Positions 33,571-45,120 of a DNA stretch of 64,000 nucleotides are shown piece after piece. The position numbers and the translations under genes are program-made. Within the stretch, counting starts at the first letter, position 1; each line of letters opens with the position of its first letter. Below the pieces are notes generated by a model. That model did not search any database. It was not told the DNA's origin and saw nothing but the letters and a program-made list of their open reading frames with translations. The stretch comes from Ophiura sarsii (lineage: Eukaryota; Echinodermata; Ophiuroidea; Amphilepidida; Ophiuridae). Where the stretch lies: positions 5,210,075 to 5,274,074 of the forward strand of contig CM069446.1 of the NCBI GenBank assembly GCA_035610835.1, written 5' to 3'.

Positions 33571-36500
33571 TACACGGCTATGTTAGTATAGGTAAGACTA
33601 CATTATGCTCGTCAGAATTGTCTTCTTCTTCTTCAATGAAGCATGGGTTATAAAGTTATGTTGTAATAGGTAAGACTGCATTGTACTCGGCAGAATATAT
33701 GTGACCTGGCACCACAAAATGAGAGTAAAGTGGCAACAAATTAGAAAGTAGATGTCCTCAGGTTTAGAATGACACCAACGTTGGTATAATATAGTTGTTG
33801 TTGTCATTGTACTCGTCAGAATATATTTGTTTCAATGAATCATTGTGTTATAAGGTTATGCTGGAATAGGAAAGACTGCATTATACTCGTCAGAATATAT
33901 CTGTTTCAATGAAGCATGTGTTATAGGCTATGTTGGAATAGTTAAGACTGCATTGTACTCGTCAGAATATATTTGTTTCAATGAAGCATGTGTTATAGGC
34001 TATGTTGGAATAGTTAAGACTGCATTGTACTCGTCAGAATGTATTTTTTCAATGAAGCATGTGTTATACGGCTATGTTGATAAAATAGGTAAGACTGCAT
34101 TATACTCTTCAGAATGTATTTGTTTCAATGAAGCATGTGTTATAGAGTTATGTTGGAATAGGTAAAACTACATTGTACTCGTCAGAATGTATTTGTTTCA
34201 ATGAAGCATGTGTTATAGGGCTATGTTGGAATAGGTAAGACTGCATTATACTCTTCAGAATATATTTGTTTCAATGAAGCATGTGTTATAAGGCTATGTT
34301 GTAATAGGTAAAACTACATTGTACTCGTCAGAATGTATTTGTTTCAATGAAGCATGTGTTATAAGGCTATGTTGTAATAGGTAAGACTACATTGTACTCG
34401 TCAGAATGTATTTGTTTCAATGAAGCATGTGTTATACGGCTATGTTGGAATAGGTAAGACTGCATTGTACTCGTCAGAATGTATTTGTTTCAATGAAGCA
34501 TGTGTTATAAGGCTATGTTGGAATAGGTAAGACTGCATTGTACTCGTCAGAATGTATTTGTTTCAATGAAGCATGTGTTATAAGGTTATGTTGGAATAGT
34601 TAAGACTGCATTGTACTCGTCAGAATGTATTTGTTTCAATGAAGTATGTGTTATAGGGTTATGTTGTAATAGGTAAGACTCTGTACTCGTCAGAATGTAT
34701 TTGTTTCAATGAAGCATGTGTTATAAGGCTATGTTGTAATAGGTAAGACTGCATTGTAGTCGTCAGAATGTATTTGTTTCAATGAAGCATTTGTTATAAG
34801 GCTATGTTGTAATAGGTAAGACTGCATTGTAGTCGTCAGAATGTATTTGTTTCAATGAAGCATTTGTTATAAGGCTATGTTGTAATAGGTAAGACTGCAT
34901 TGTACTCGTCAGAATGTATTTGTTTCAATGAAGCATGTGTTATAAGGCTATGGTGTAATAGGTAAGACTACATTGTACTCGTCAGAATGTATTTGTTTCA
35001 ATGAAGTATGTGTTATAGGGTTATGTTGGAATAGGTAAGACTACATTGTACTCGTCAGAATGTATCTGTGTTAATGAAGCATGTGTTATAAGGCTATGGT
35101 GTAATAGGTAAAACTACATTGTACTCGTCAGAATGTATTTGTCCTAATGAAGCATGTGTTATAAGGCTATGTTGTAATAGGTAAGACTGCATTGTACTCG
35201 TCAGAATGTATTTGTTTCAATGAAGCATGTGTTATAAGGTTATGTTGGAATAGTTAAGACTGCATTGTACTCGTCAGAATGTATTTGTTTTAATGAAGTA
35301 TGTGTTATAGGGTTATGTTGTAATAGGTAAGACTCTGTACTCGTCAGAATGTATTTGTTTCAATGAAGCATGTGTTATAAGGCTATGTTGTAATAGGTAA
35401 GACTGCATTGTAGTCGTCAGAATGTATTTGTTTCAATGAAGCATGTGTTATAAGGCTATGTTGTAATAGGTAAGACTGCATTGTACTCGTCAGAATGTAT
35501 TTGTTTCAATGAAGCATGTGTTATAAGGCTATGGTGTAATAGGTAAGACTGCATTGTACTCGTCAGAATGTATTTGTTTCAATGAAGTATGTGTTATAGG
35601 GTTATGTTGGAATAGGTAAGACTACATTGTACTCGTCAGAATGTATCTGTGTTAATGAAGCATGTGTTATAAGGCTATGGTGTAATAGGTAAAACTACAT
35701 TGTACTCGTCAGAATGTATTTGTCCTAATGAAGCATGTGTTATAAGGCTATGTTGTAATAGGTAAGACTGCATTGTACTCGTCAGAATGTATTTGTTTCA
35801 ATGAAGCATGTGTTATAAGGTTATGTTGGAATAGTTAAGACTGCATTGTACTCGTCAGAATGTATTTGTTTCAATGAAGTATGTGTTATAAGGCTATGTT
35901 GTAATAGGTAAGACTCTGTACTCGTCAGAATGTATTTGTTTCAATGAAGCATGTGTTATAAGGCTATGTTGTAATAGGTAAGACTCTGTACTCGTCAGAA
36001 TGTATTTGTTTCAATGAAGCATGTGTTATAAGGCTATGTTGTAATAGGTAAGACTGCATTGTAGTCGTCAGAATGTATTTGTTTCAATGAAGCATGTGTT
36101 ATAAGGCTATGTTGTAATAGGTAAGACTGCATTGTACTCGTCAGAATGTATTTGTTTCAATGAAGCATGTGTTATAAGGCTATGTTGTAATAGGTAAGAC
36201 TCTGTACTCGTCAGAATGTATTTGTTTCAATGAAGCATGTGTTATAAGGCTATGTTGTAATAGGTAAGACTCTGTACTCGTCAGAATGTATTTGTTTCAA
36301 TGAAGCATGTGTTATAAGGCTATGTTGTAATAGGTAAGACTGCATTGTAGTCGTCAGAATGTATTTGTTTCAATGAAGCATGTGTTATAAGGCTATGTTG
36401 TAATAGGTAAGACTGCATTGTACTCGTCAGAATGTATTTGTTTCAATGAAGCATGTGTTATAAGGCTATGTTGTAATAGGTAAGACTGCATTGTACTCGT

Positions 36501-38330
36501 CAGAATATATTTGTTTCAATGAAGCATGTGTTATAAGGCTATGGTATAATAGGTAAAACTACATTGTACTCGTCAGAATGTATTTGTCCTAATGAAGCAT
36601 GTGTTATAATGCTATGTTGTAATAGGTAAGACTGCATTGTACTCGTCAGAATGTATTTGTTTCAATGAAGCATGTGTTATAAGGTTATGTTGGAATAGTT
36701 AAGACTGCATTGTACTCGTCAGAATATATTTGTTTCAATGAAGCATGTGTTATAAGGCTATGTTGGATTAGGTAAAACTACATTGTACTTGTCAGAATTT
36801 ATTTGTTCTAATGAAGCATGTGTTATAAGGCTATGTTGTAATAGGTAAGACTGCATTGTACTCGTCAGAATGTATTTGTTTCAATGAAGCATGTGTTATA
36901 AGGCTATGTTGTAATAGGTAAGACTACATTGTACTCGTCAGAATGTATTTGTTTCAATGAAGCATGTGTTATAGGTTATGTTGGAATAGGTAAGACTGCA
37001 TTATACTCTTCAGAATGTATCTGTGTTAATGAAGCATGTGTTATAAGGCTATATGGTAATAGGTAAGACTCTGTACTCGTCAGAATATATTTGTTTCAAT
37101 GAAGCATGTGTTATAAGGCTTTGTTGTAATAGGTAAGACTGCATTGTACTCGTCAGAATGTATTTGTTTCAATGAAGCATGTGTTATAAGGCTATGTTGT
37201 AATAGGTAAGACTGCATTGTACTCGTCAGAATATATTTGTTTCAATGAAGCATGTGTTATAGGGTTATGTTGGAATAGGTAAGACTACATTGTACTCGTC
37301 AGAATGTATCTGTGTTAATGAAGCATGTGTTATAATGCTATGTTGGAATAGGTAAGACTACATTGTAGTCGTCAGAATATATTTGTTTCAATGAAGCATG
37401 TGTTATAGGGTTAAGTTAGAATAGGTGAGACTGCATTGTACTCGTCAGAATGTATTTGTTTCAATGAAGCATGTGTTATAGGGTTATATTGGAATAGTTA
37501 AGACTGCATTGTACTCGTCAGAATATATTTGTTTCAATGAAGCATGTGTTATAGGCTATGTTGGAATAGTTAAGACTGCATTGTACTCGTCAGAATGTAT
37601 TTGTTGTGTTATAGGGTTATGTTGGAATAGGTAAGACTGCATTGTACTCGTCAGAATATATTTGTTTCAATGAAGCATGTGTTATAGGCTATGTTGGAAT
37701 AGTTAAGACTGCATTATACTCTTCAGAATGTAGTTTTTCAATGAAGCATGTGTTATAAGGTTATGCTGGAATAGGTAAGACTGCATTGTCCTCGTCAGAA
37801 TGTATTTGTTTCAATGAAGCATGTGTTATAGGGTTATGTTGGAATAGGTAAGACTGCATTGTAGTCGTCAGAATATATTTGTTTCAATGAAGCATGTGTT
37901 ATAGGGTTATGATAGAATAGGTAAGACTGCATTGTACTCGTCAGAATGTATTTGTTTCAATGAAGCATGTGTTATAGGGTTATGTTGGAATAGTTAAGAC
38001 TGCATTGTACTCGTCAGAATATATTTGTTTCAATGAAGCATGTGTTATAGGCTATGTTGGAATAGTTAAGACTGCATTATACTCTTCAGAATGTATTTTT
38101 CAATGAAGCAGGTGTTATAGGGTTATATTGGAATAGGTAAAACTACATTGTACTCGTCAGAATGTATTTGTTTCAATGAAGCATGTGTTATAGGTTATGT
38201 TGGAATAGGTAAGACTGCATTATACTCTTCAGAATGTATCTGTGTTAATGAAGCATGTGTTATACGGCTATGTTGGAATAGGTAAGACTGCATTGTACTC
38301 GTCAGAATGTATTTGTTTCAATAAGTTCAA
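33571..38330. repeat. main 73-bp minisatellite array
   Basis: Roughly 60 head-to-tail copies of a 73-bp unit. Landmarks in order are GGCTATGTTGGAATAGG, TAAGACTGCATTGTACTCG, TCAGAATGTATTTG and TTTCAATGAAGCATGTGTTATAA. Variants include a shortened unit with GACTCTGTACTCG and a unit with ATCTGTGTTAATG. Blocks of about eight units recur (for example 35061 and 35642, 581 bp apart), which shows higher-order duplication. A roughly 100-bp remnant of the 29870 repeat interrupts the array near 33700-33800. The array lies in the long intron of the receptor gene and has no coding content. Confidence 0.95.
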
Positions 38331-38520
38331 AGAAGTGGATGACGAACTATTACTTTTGAAAGTGTGTATTACTTAATTCGACAACCATCCGCTTAGAAGA
38401 GTGTTCCGAGAGTAATAAACTGTGAGGTAATTAATACAATATTTGTGAAAATAAAAATCAGCCTTAGAACACGCATACAATTTTCAAATCTAAATTTGAC
38501 AAATGTTTCAATATATTCTA

Positions 38521-39331
38521 AGGGAGCTGTCATTTTCTTCGGGAGGGGGGGGGGGGGTGGGTGCCACAAATATGGTGGGGTCATAATTTTGTAAAATCTA
38601 AACTAGGGTGGTTATAATTTTGTGTAGCAATTCAGATTCTAAAATTTTCGCACTTTGCGCGCATTCATCTAAGCATATGCAATTTAAATATACATATTAA
38701 CGAGGGGTGATCAAAAAGTTTTAAAAATCACCCAAAAGTGAAGAATCCAGAAACTTTATTTTGTTATGTGATCATTCAGACATCTTTACAAAGTCCCTGT
38801 ACAAAGTTACACATTTTTCCTTCTATTTATTACCCGTCCACAGACCGCCATTGTAGAGGTCCTCAGATTGACCGCCATTGATTGATTCTCAGATTGCCTC
38901 AGATTGTGTTATTCCCAAAACAGCAGTAAATAGTTTTAAAGTGTTGACAGAAAGGGTCAAAGGTCATGTAGGGGTCATTAGAGGTCAATCTGTGTACAAC
39001 CCATGTTACCCATAACTTTATTGTCAACAAGCTTGTTTGGAATGACCTTTAACCTTGTAAAGATGTCTGAAGGATCACATATCAAAATAAAGTTTCTGGC
39101 TCCTTCACTTCTGGGTGATTTCTAAAACTTTATGATACCCCTCGTACAACACATTTCCTGTTTATTTTTCATTCTTTGCTATTTTAGTCATTAAAAAATC
39201 GAACTTCGATAGGTCGGGGGGGGGGGTGGGGGTCATAAAAATTATTTTGTATCGGATAGGGGGGTTATAAAATCATTAATAACGGCCATTGACATATTTG
39301 TGACCCCTCCCGAAGAAAATGATAGCCCCCT
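38521..39331. mobile_element. palindromic MITE with a second one inside
   Basis: The ends AGGGAGCTGTCATTTTCTTC and the inverse of AGGGGGCTATCATTTTCTTC pair, and the pairing continues through the G-rich GGGAGGGGGGG and GGTCATAA blocks. The loop holds the separate element at 38700-39145. G-rich runs are near 38541-38556 and 39217-39230. No ORF is seen. Confidence 0.7.
38700..39145. mobile_element. mariner-like MITE, inner element
   Basis: Termini ACGAGGGGTGATCAAAAAG and the inverse ...CCCCTCGT resemble mariner ends. The arms pair for about 95 bp (38700-38800 with about 39050-39145). A TA precedes the left end. The core contains two copies of GACCGCCATTG and several AGGTCA-like words. No transposase is present. 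Confidence 0.65.
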
Positions 39332-39497
39332 AAACATTTCTCAGTCTACAACCTGTTTTTCTTTTTTCTTTATCTATTTATGGCAGATAAATTTAAAAGA
39401 TTCATAAAATTAATACCATGACAACCCGGCTTTTAATAAATAGGACTAGATTCAAACATGAAATACACATTCGAATGTCATTTATCATTTTATACAG

Positions 39498-39665
39498 GTT
39501 ACTGCAGCTAGTTCACCGGCAATAAGCGACCGTACACGGTTTCCTCTCACTCTGCAAACCTATCCTGTGGAGAACGTCATGAATCCTGGGCGTGTGGGGT
39601 TTATTAAGTTGATGAAATGGAAGAGAGTGGCCATTTTATTCCAAGACATCGAATACTTTAGAGAG
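39498..39665 (+). CDS. GABA-B receptor-like, visible exon 2
   Basis: Acceptor TTTTATACAG, donor GAG/GTACGTG, phase 0 at both ends, 56 codons. It continues lobe 1 of the Venus-flytrap domain. TAASSPAISDRTRFPLTLQT aligns by eye with the GABBR1 segment SSSPALSNRQRFPTFFRT. The first serine pair keeps a ligand-contact position, while the histidine of the RTHP motif of GABBR1 is tyrosine here (QTYP). MKWKRVAILFQD matches the WKRV/WKKI strand shared by GABA-B subunits. There is one large intron upstream and a 0.9-kb intron downstream. Confidence 0.9.
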
Positions 39666-40563
39666 GTACGTGAACATAAACGGGAGGAAAGGGGTGTCCT
39701 CAAGTTTAGTTTAGTCATTGGCGTTTCACCCGCGCAAAGATTTAAATCAGTTTTAGCAAATTAATATACTTTAAAAACAGCTGGGTATAATAAGTAAATT
39801 TGCTTTTACACGTTATTAAGGCATATTGGCTAGTGGCTATTGGCTATTGAGATTTGAGAATCTACCAGTACGCCATGTATGTCAATTGCTATCAAAATGC
39901 TGAGTTTGCATGGTGCCACTTAAAAAGGTCAATATTATAAATTAAAGTATGCGCATGTAAAATTAATTTGATAGAATGGTGTTCAGTCAAAATAACACCA
40001 ATTCTACGTGAAAAGGTACATTGATACACATAAAAGGTACATTTGTACACAAAAAGGTACGGTGGTACACAAAAAAAGGATTTTTGAGATTTGGGGGGCC
40101 AGGTAGTTACGGGCCTGCCTGTGATATGTTCCTTTTTACTTGACTCAAAATGAGATTAAGTGTTGAGATTTCAGATAGGAACATCAATGATGGATCAATG
40201 ACATAATAACGTTACCATATATATAGATGTGCATTTCTGGTTATGTTTAGATCTGACTGTGAACAGTAATGATGCTTAGGGTTGGCAGCGTCTAGGAGAT
40301 CACACACATTGTTGTTTGTGTATGGCTATTATACTTTTATTGTACATGTTGCAACTTGTTTTCATCCGGTATGGAGAACTTCCCTTAGATGCTTTTGACA
40401 TCAAGTTTATCAATATTCTCATTCGCCAAATTGCATTCATTTAGGGCGTGTTCACATTGGAACGCGCCCTTGGATACGTCGTTAATGTATAGATATGTAC
40501 AGTATTGTTACATGGTTGAAGGTTTTCAGATTTATACCAGTTTACCTGTTTTTACATCATTAG
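39666..40563 (+). other. intron, no feature recognised
   Basis: This 0.9-kb intron has three short repeated words AAAAGGTACA/GGTACATT at about 40013-40065. Nothing else stands out. Confidence 0.7.
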
Positions 40564-40671
40564 AATATGAATGATTTGATCAGATTACTTGAAGATGATA
40601 ACATCCGTATACTGACCGTTGAAGCTGTATCGGATATTGACAATCCGGACCAGCATATTCAAAGTTTATTG
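40564..40671 (+). CDS. GABA-B receptor-like, visible exon 3
   Basis: Acceptor ACATCATTAG, donor TTG/GTAAGT, phase 0, 36 codons. The peptide NMNDLIRLLEDDNIRILTVE aligns with the lobe 1 to lobe 2 crossing region of GABA-B receptors (compare the NDL... and SDTESF-like stretch), followed by DNPDQHIQSLL, equivalent to the DP...VKKLK segment. No cysteine is present here, unlike the equivalent GABBR2 segment. Confidence 0.85.
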
Positions 40672-41060
40672 GTAAGTTTAGTTTGTAATGATGGTGTTTG
40701 ATTTGAGGTATTGGTATATCCTATCTCCAAATGAAACAAAAGTTAAAAATGCACATCCATATGCCAGTCAGTGAGCTAACGTTCCCTAGAAAAGAGGCAG
40801 AAAGCTGGGAAAAGCATATGAATTCAAATCAAACTAATATTAATAAATAGTTCAAATGTTATTCTCGGTGCCGGCATATTTTAACAACACAGCTGATTGT
40901 TGACTATGTTGGCACTTTACTCAGGAGCGCGCGCGATCTGGGAACATGGTGCTTGCGTGAACTGGCTACGCACTACGCACAAACTGCTAACAATCAATTA
41001 AATAGCAGTGCAGTAGTCATGCCTAGCTGAATGATAAACAATGGTATTCTGCTGCTCATA

Positions 41061-42300
41061 CACTGCCGCCCATAAGTATTTTTCCCTCTGGAAGCTTGCA
41101 AGTTATTACTGTGTTGTCGACAAAGTATTAAACCATCAGACCCAATTACCATTTCATTGTGTTCATTGTACATTTTATACCAATAAATTCATGTTTCCTA
41201 TTCAGATTCATGATTTTAAAGCTTTACAATTCATGATTTTATCGGGCAAGTCAAAATTCCAGTGTAAAATCGCCGTAGTAAATCACCTCATGAATATCAA
41301 TTAGCTCATTATCGGTAGTGTAACGCTATAGGAAATGTTCAACTGAGATCAACTGGTGATGGAAAACTCCATGTGCAGATTTTCATAAATGATAACTGGC
41401 ATGCGCAGTTTATTGGAATATCTTCAGAAGGACAGTTTATGTTTTTGGCAGATATTCATTTTTATTTAAGGCACATCTAAAATTATTTTCAATACAATCG
41501 GGCTGAAATAACATGGAGAACCAGCAAAATTACAAAGTGTGCATGCACGTAGTTCATTGACCTATTTGCTCTAGTGACCTAACAAACCACGTTATCAATA
41601 GAATGATTCAAAGCAGTAGAGTTTCCCACTATTTCATCTTCACAAAGGACCGCTCAATAAACAACATACCAATACATAATAAATCCTTTTTCTACTATGC
41701 CACCGTCTCTTCTCAATCCCAAACAATAGGGAGCTAGACTATCCTATTCAAATTAGATGAATAGGATACTTAACAGTACTTATTTACAGTCAATGGGTCC
41801 CCGGTGCTTTTTTTAACTTGCCGAATTTGCGTTATTACGGCCCGATATGATTTGGTTTTAAAAAGGTGAATTTTGCCAAAAACATAACTCGACGTCAGAA
41901 AAATAACTTGATATAGCTGGAATGGTTCCTTCTAAAGGTATTCCAATAAACTGCGCATGCTACTTATCATCTATAAATTTCTGCACGTGGAGGTTTCCAT
42001 CACCAGTTGATCTCAGTTGAAAATTCCCACAGCGTTACACTGCCGATAATGAGCTAATGGATATTCATGAGGTGATTTACTACAGCGATTTTACATTGGA
42101 ATTTTGACTTGCTCGATAAAATCATGAATTGTAATGCTTTTAATTCATGCATCTGAATAGGAAAAAACATGAATTTATTGGTATAAAATGTACAATGAAC
42201 ACAATGAAATGGTAATTGGGTCTGATGGTTGAATACTTTGTCGACAACACAGTGATAACTTGCAAGCTTCCCGGGAGAGAAATACTTATGGGCGGCAGTG
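41061..42300. mobile_element. Tc1/mariner-like palindromic element
   Basis: The ends CACTGCCGCCCATAAGTATT and its inverse are flanked by TA (41059-41060 and 42301-42302). The arms match over about 375 bp (41061-41437 with about 41930-42300) around a loop of about 490 bp. Because the arms are inverted copies, the open frames at 41041-41304 (+) and 42054-42341 (-) give almost the same peptide and are not genes. No DDE transposase is present. Confidence 0.8.
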
Positions 42301-42302
42301 TA

Positions 42303-42846
42303 GACTTGGTAGAAACCAGCGAAGCATCGATTGGGCAACAATTAAAGAAGTCAATTAATCAACAATAAAGACAACTCGAACCTCACTCAAAGTGACCGAC
42401 ATAAACTAAATTTAAAACCATTTACCTGATTTAAGTTAAACATATTCTGTATCGGATTACATATTAAATGCTCAATATACTGATACAGTCTTTAGTACTT
42501 TGATACGGTCACTGGCTTCAGTACTAGGCTTTTAAAATGTCAAATCTACTCAGACCTTTTACCTATCTTGTCTCCTTAATATTAACAAGGAATGATGTAA
42601 CGTAGCATTCTTTTTACTTCTACCTGATTTTAATAGTACATGTACATCAATTTTGTCTTCCGTATGAGCGGAGCAGTGAGCGATAACTCAATTTACTTAT
42701 TAATACAGGACGAGACACATAAGAATTCAAAGTGATTTATACTATCATGACCATTCTGATTTTTCTAAACATCAGTACACAAAGCAATTAGTATTATAAC
42801 TCTGCGTTTTGGTACAGTCTATACGTTGTTATATTTTTCAATTTAG
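42303..42846 (+). other. rest of the intron before visible exon 4
   Basis: AT-rich with no recognised feature other than the polypyrimidine-like stretch TTATATTTTTCAATTTAG just before the exon. Confidence 0.6.
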
Positions 42847-42912
42847 GGTCATGATGCCCGAATCATAATTTTAGCGGCTTACGAAGATGCTGCTCTTTCA
42901 TTTGCGTGTACG
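42847..42912 (+). CDS. GABA-B receptor-like, visible exon 4
   Basis: A short 22-codon exon with acceptor TTCAATTTAG, donor ACG/GTAAGA and phase 0. GHDARIIILAAYEDAALSFA aligns with the GABBR1 stretch [20 protein letters not shown], the first strand of lobe 2. The tyrosine in AAYED sits where GABBR1 has its ligand-contact tyrosine. Its small size makes it easy for gene predictors to miss. Confidence 0.85.
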
Positions 42913-43898
42913 GTAAGATTAAAGAAATTAGACTATAGCACTGTAATGTCACAAAGGTTCACACTTAGTATCCTTTCAATTGTAATTTTAGTTAATAATA
43001 TGGTAATGAATGCGTTTGTTTATTGTATTGAATTAGAAAAATCAATGTACGCGCTTTGCATAATGTGTGTTTGCATAATGGAACGACCCTGTAAGGCTAT
43101 AGAGAGTATATAAAAATGTGCGCAAGCGCATTCGTGTTGGTGTTTTTAAGTCATACGCATGTATTAAAACTAATTCACACACTAATCACATTTTACAATT
43201 TTGTGCTTACTTTTGCACTCTTTCCATATGTATAAAATGGTCAAAGAAATATAAAATATAACGAGTTTGATAACACCCGCAGTAATTATCAGCTGTGTGC
43301 CCAACAAATCCAAACATAGTGCGTGTTGCGCGCATGCATGGCGCGGACCCCGGAGTGCAATTAGACATTTCTCAATGCACCACTTTTTTTTCTGTTTGGT
43401 TCGTACAAAATGCATATTGTAATTTGTAAATTAGAACTCAGCATTCGTATTATTGAAGGCTTCTCTAGTCTGATACTTGCTAGTTACCGATTGCGCATTG
43501 CTGGGGGTGGGGGGGGGGGGGGGGGGGGGGGGTCTAGGTTGATTTGACCCAAGTTTGGAAACACATTTTCTCAATGTTACCGTGGACCTACCGCTTTGTG
43601 TTATATATCAAATTAAAGCTTACATGTAGGTCAAGACGTTTCAGAAAATGCGTGTTATTTTGATATGGTTGCAATGGTTACTCTGCAATGCCTCTAATTG
43701 GCTAAACACGGGAACAAACGTAACTAGAAAACAACATGTTGCATATACACCATACTTGGGTAGATGATGTATCGGTATAGTGCGCATGAAACCATGGATC
43801 CGGATTTTTTATACGGTTGCCATGGTAACCGTGAACCGACCAATCAGGTAATTTTGTATCGTAATTCAAATTGAAAAACAGCTCCCAGACAACATACA
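42913..43898 (+). other. intronic sequence with a G run and GC-box palindromes
   Basis: A G run of about 28 bases lies at 43504-43532. From about 43555 to 43870 the sequence resembles a degenerate repeat related to 16190-16340, sharing GTTGCCATGG palindromes (43816-43829). No gene is seen. Confidence 0.5.
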
Positions 43899-45120
43899 TA
43901 TATTGGCCCTATATTGGCCCAATATTGGCAAAATTGGCATTGGCATTATCTTGTTGGCCAATATTGGTTCCCCATTGGCAATATTGGCATTGGCATTTTA
44001 TTGGTCACCACTATTGGACCAATATTGGCTTTTAATTGGCGCTCGTTAATTGGCATCATGTTGGCAACCAATATTGGACCAATATTGGACCAATATTGGT
44101 GACCAATTGAGTGACAATGCCATTGGCACTCTCTTGGTCACCAATATTGGACCAATATTGGTTTTACATTGGCGCTCGTTAATTGGCATCATGTTGGCTA
44201 CAAATATTGGACCAATATTGGTGACCAATTGAGTGCCAATGCCATTGGCACTCTCTTGGTCACCACCAATATTGGACCAATATTGGTTTTACATTGGCGC
44301 TCGTCAATTGGCATCATGTTGGCAACCAAGTCCAATATTGGTGACCAAGTGTGTGCCAATGGCATTGGCACGGTTGGTTCTCTCTTGGTCACCAATATTG
44401 GACCAATATTGGTTTTACATTGGCGCTCTTCAATTGGCATCATGTTGGCAACCAATATTGGTCCAATAATGGGCGCAATATACCAGGGGCGGGAAATAAC
44501 ACCATTGATTTGATATTCAAATTATGACGTGGTCTAAAAAAGGCGGCCGCTGTTAAGAGTTATCGCTTCCCGGCCTTTTGGCTAGGATCTTGTGCCTTGT
44601 CCTGTCCCTTGAAGATTTGTTCCCTTGTCCTAGGCTTGCCCTTGGCCAAATTGGTCCTGGCCACCTGGCTTCCTACCTAACATTTCTCCAAGATCGCCCA
44701 ATATTGGCCCAATATTGGCCCAATATTGGCCCAATATTGGCCCTCATTGGCGAGTGCCAATATTGGGCCAAGCTTGGGCCAATGGCCAAATAATATTATG
44801 CCAATATTGTAAGCCAATATTGGGCCAATGAAAAATCAATATTGGGATAATATTGTTATGTTATATTGGCCCAGTATTGGCCCAATATTGGCACTCATTG
44901 GCGAATTCCAATATTGGCCCAGTATTGGCCCAATATTGGCACTCATTGGCAAATGCCAATATTGGCCCAATATTGGCCCAATATTGGCACTCATTGGCGA
45001 GTGCCAATATTGGGCCAAGCTTGGGCCAATGGCCAAATAATATTATGCCAATATTGTAAGCCAATATTGGGCCAATGAAAAATCAATATTGGGCCAATAT
45101 TGGGCCAATATTGTTATGTT
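43899..45120. repeat. dense CCAATATTGG palindrome array
   Basis: The 10-bp palindrome CCAATATTGG and close variants (CCAATTGG, GCCAATGGC) fill two blocks. Block one (43899-44470) has four higher-order units about 125-133 bp apart, each with GGCGCTCGTTAATTGGCATC and GTGACCAATTGAG-like parts. Block two (44695-45120) has GGCCCAATATTGGCCC runs and a duplication of about 245 bp (44755-44843 and 44998-45090). Because the units are self-complementary, several frames on both strands stay open, but these open frames are a by-product. The spacer holds a U2-like start. Confidence 0.9.
44562..44590 (+). ncRNA. U2 snRNA 5'-end-like segment
   Basis: ATCGCTTCCCGGCCTTTTGG followed by CTAGGATC differs from the conserved 5' end of U2 snRNA (ATCGCTTCTCGGCCTTTTGGCTAAGATC) at only two positions. 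Similarity stops after about 28 bases; the branch-point recognition region of U2 is not present. It is a truncated pseudogene, a U2-headed SINE or a chance start; it is not a functional U2 gene. Confidence 0.55.

Larger units (their letters stand above)
11608..39497 (+). other. intron of 27.9 kb in the GABA-B-like gene
   Basis: This intron lies between two phase-0 exons. It holds almost all of the large repeats of the window: the 2.1-kb foldback, the 73-bp minisatellite and the elements nested in it, and the stacked palindromes at 38.5-39.3 kb. No additional receptor exon was recognised inside it, and the peptide joins smoothly across it. Confidence 0.75.

Noticed and set aside
33571..38330. 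CRISPR-like array
   Set aside because: The repeat is a contiguous 73-bp tandem unit with no unique spacers, in a eukaryotic intron. It is a minisatellite.
41041..41304. 87-codon frame similar to the minus frame at 42054-42341
   Set aside because: The two are arms of the same palindrome; similarity reflects the inverted repeat and there is no other gene evidence.
44562..44760. functional U2 snRNA gene
   Set aside because: Only the first 28 bases resemble U2; the branch-point recognition region and Sm site are not present.
43914..45078. several overlapping frames with repeated NIGPIL-like peptides on both strands
   Set aside because: They arise from translating the CCAATATTGG palindrome, which lacks stops in several frames.
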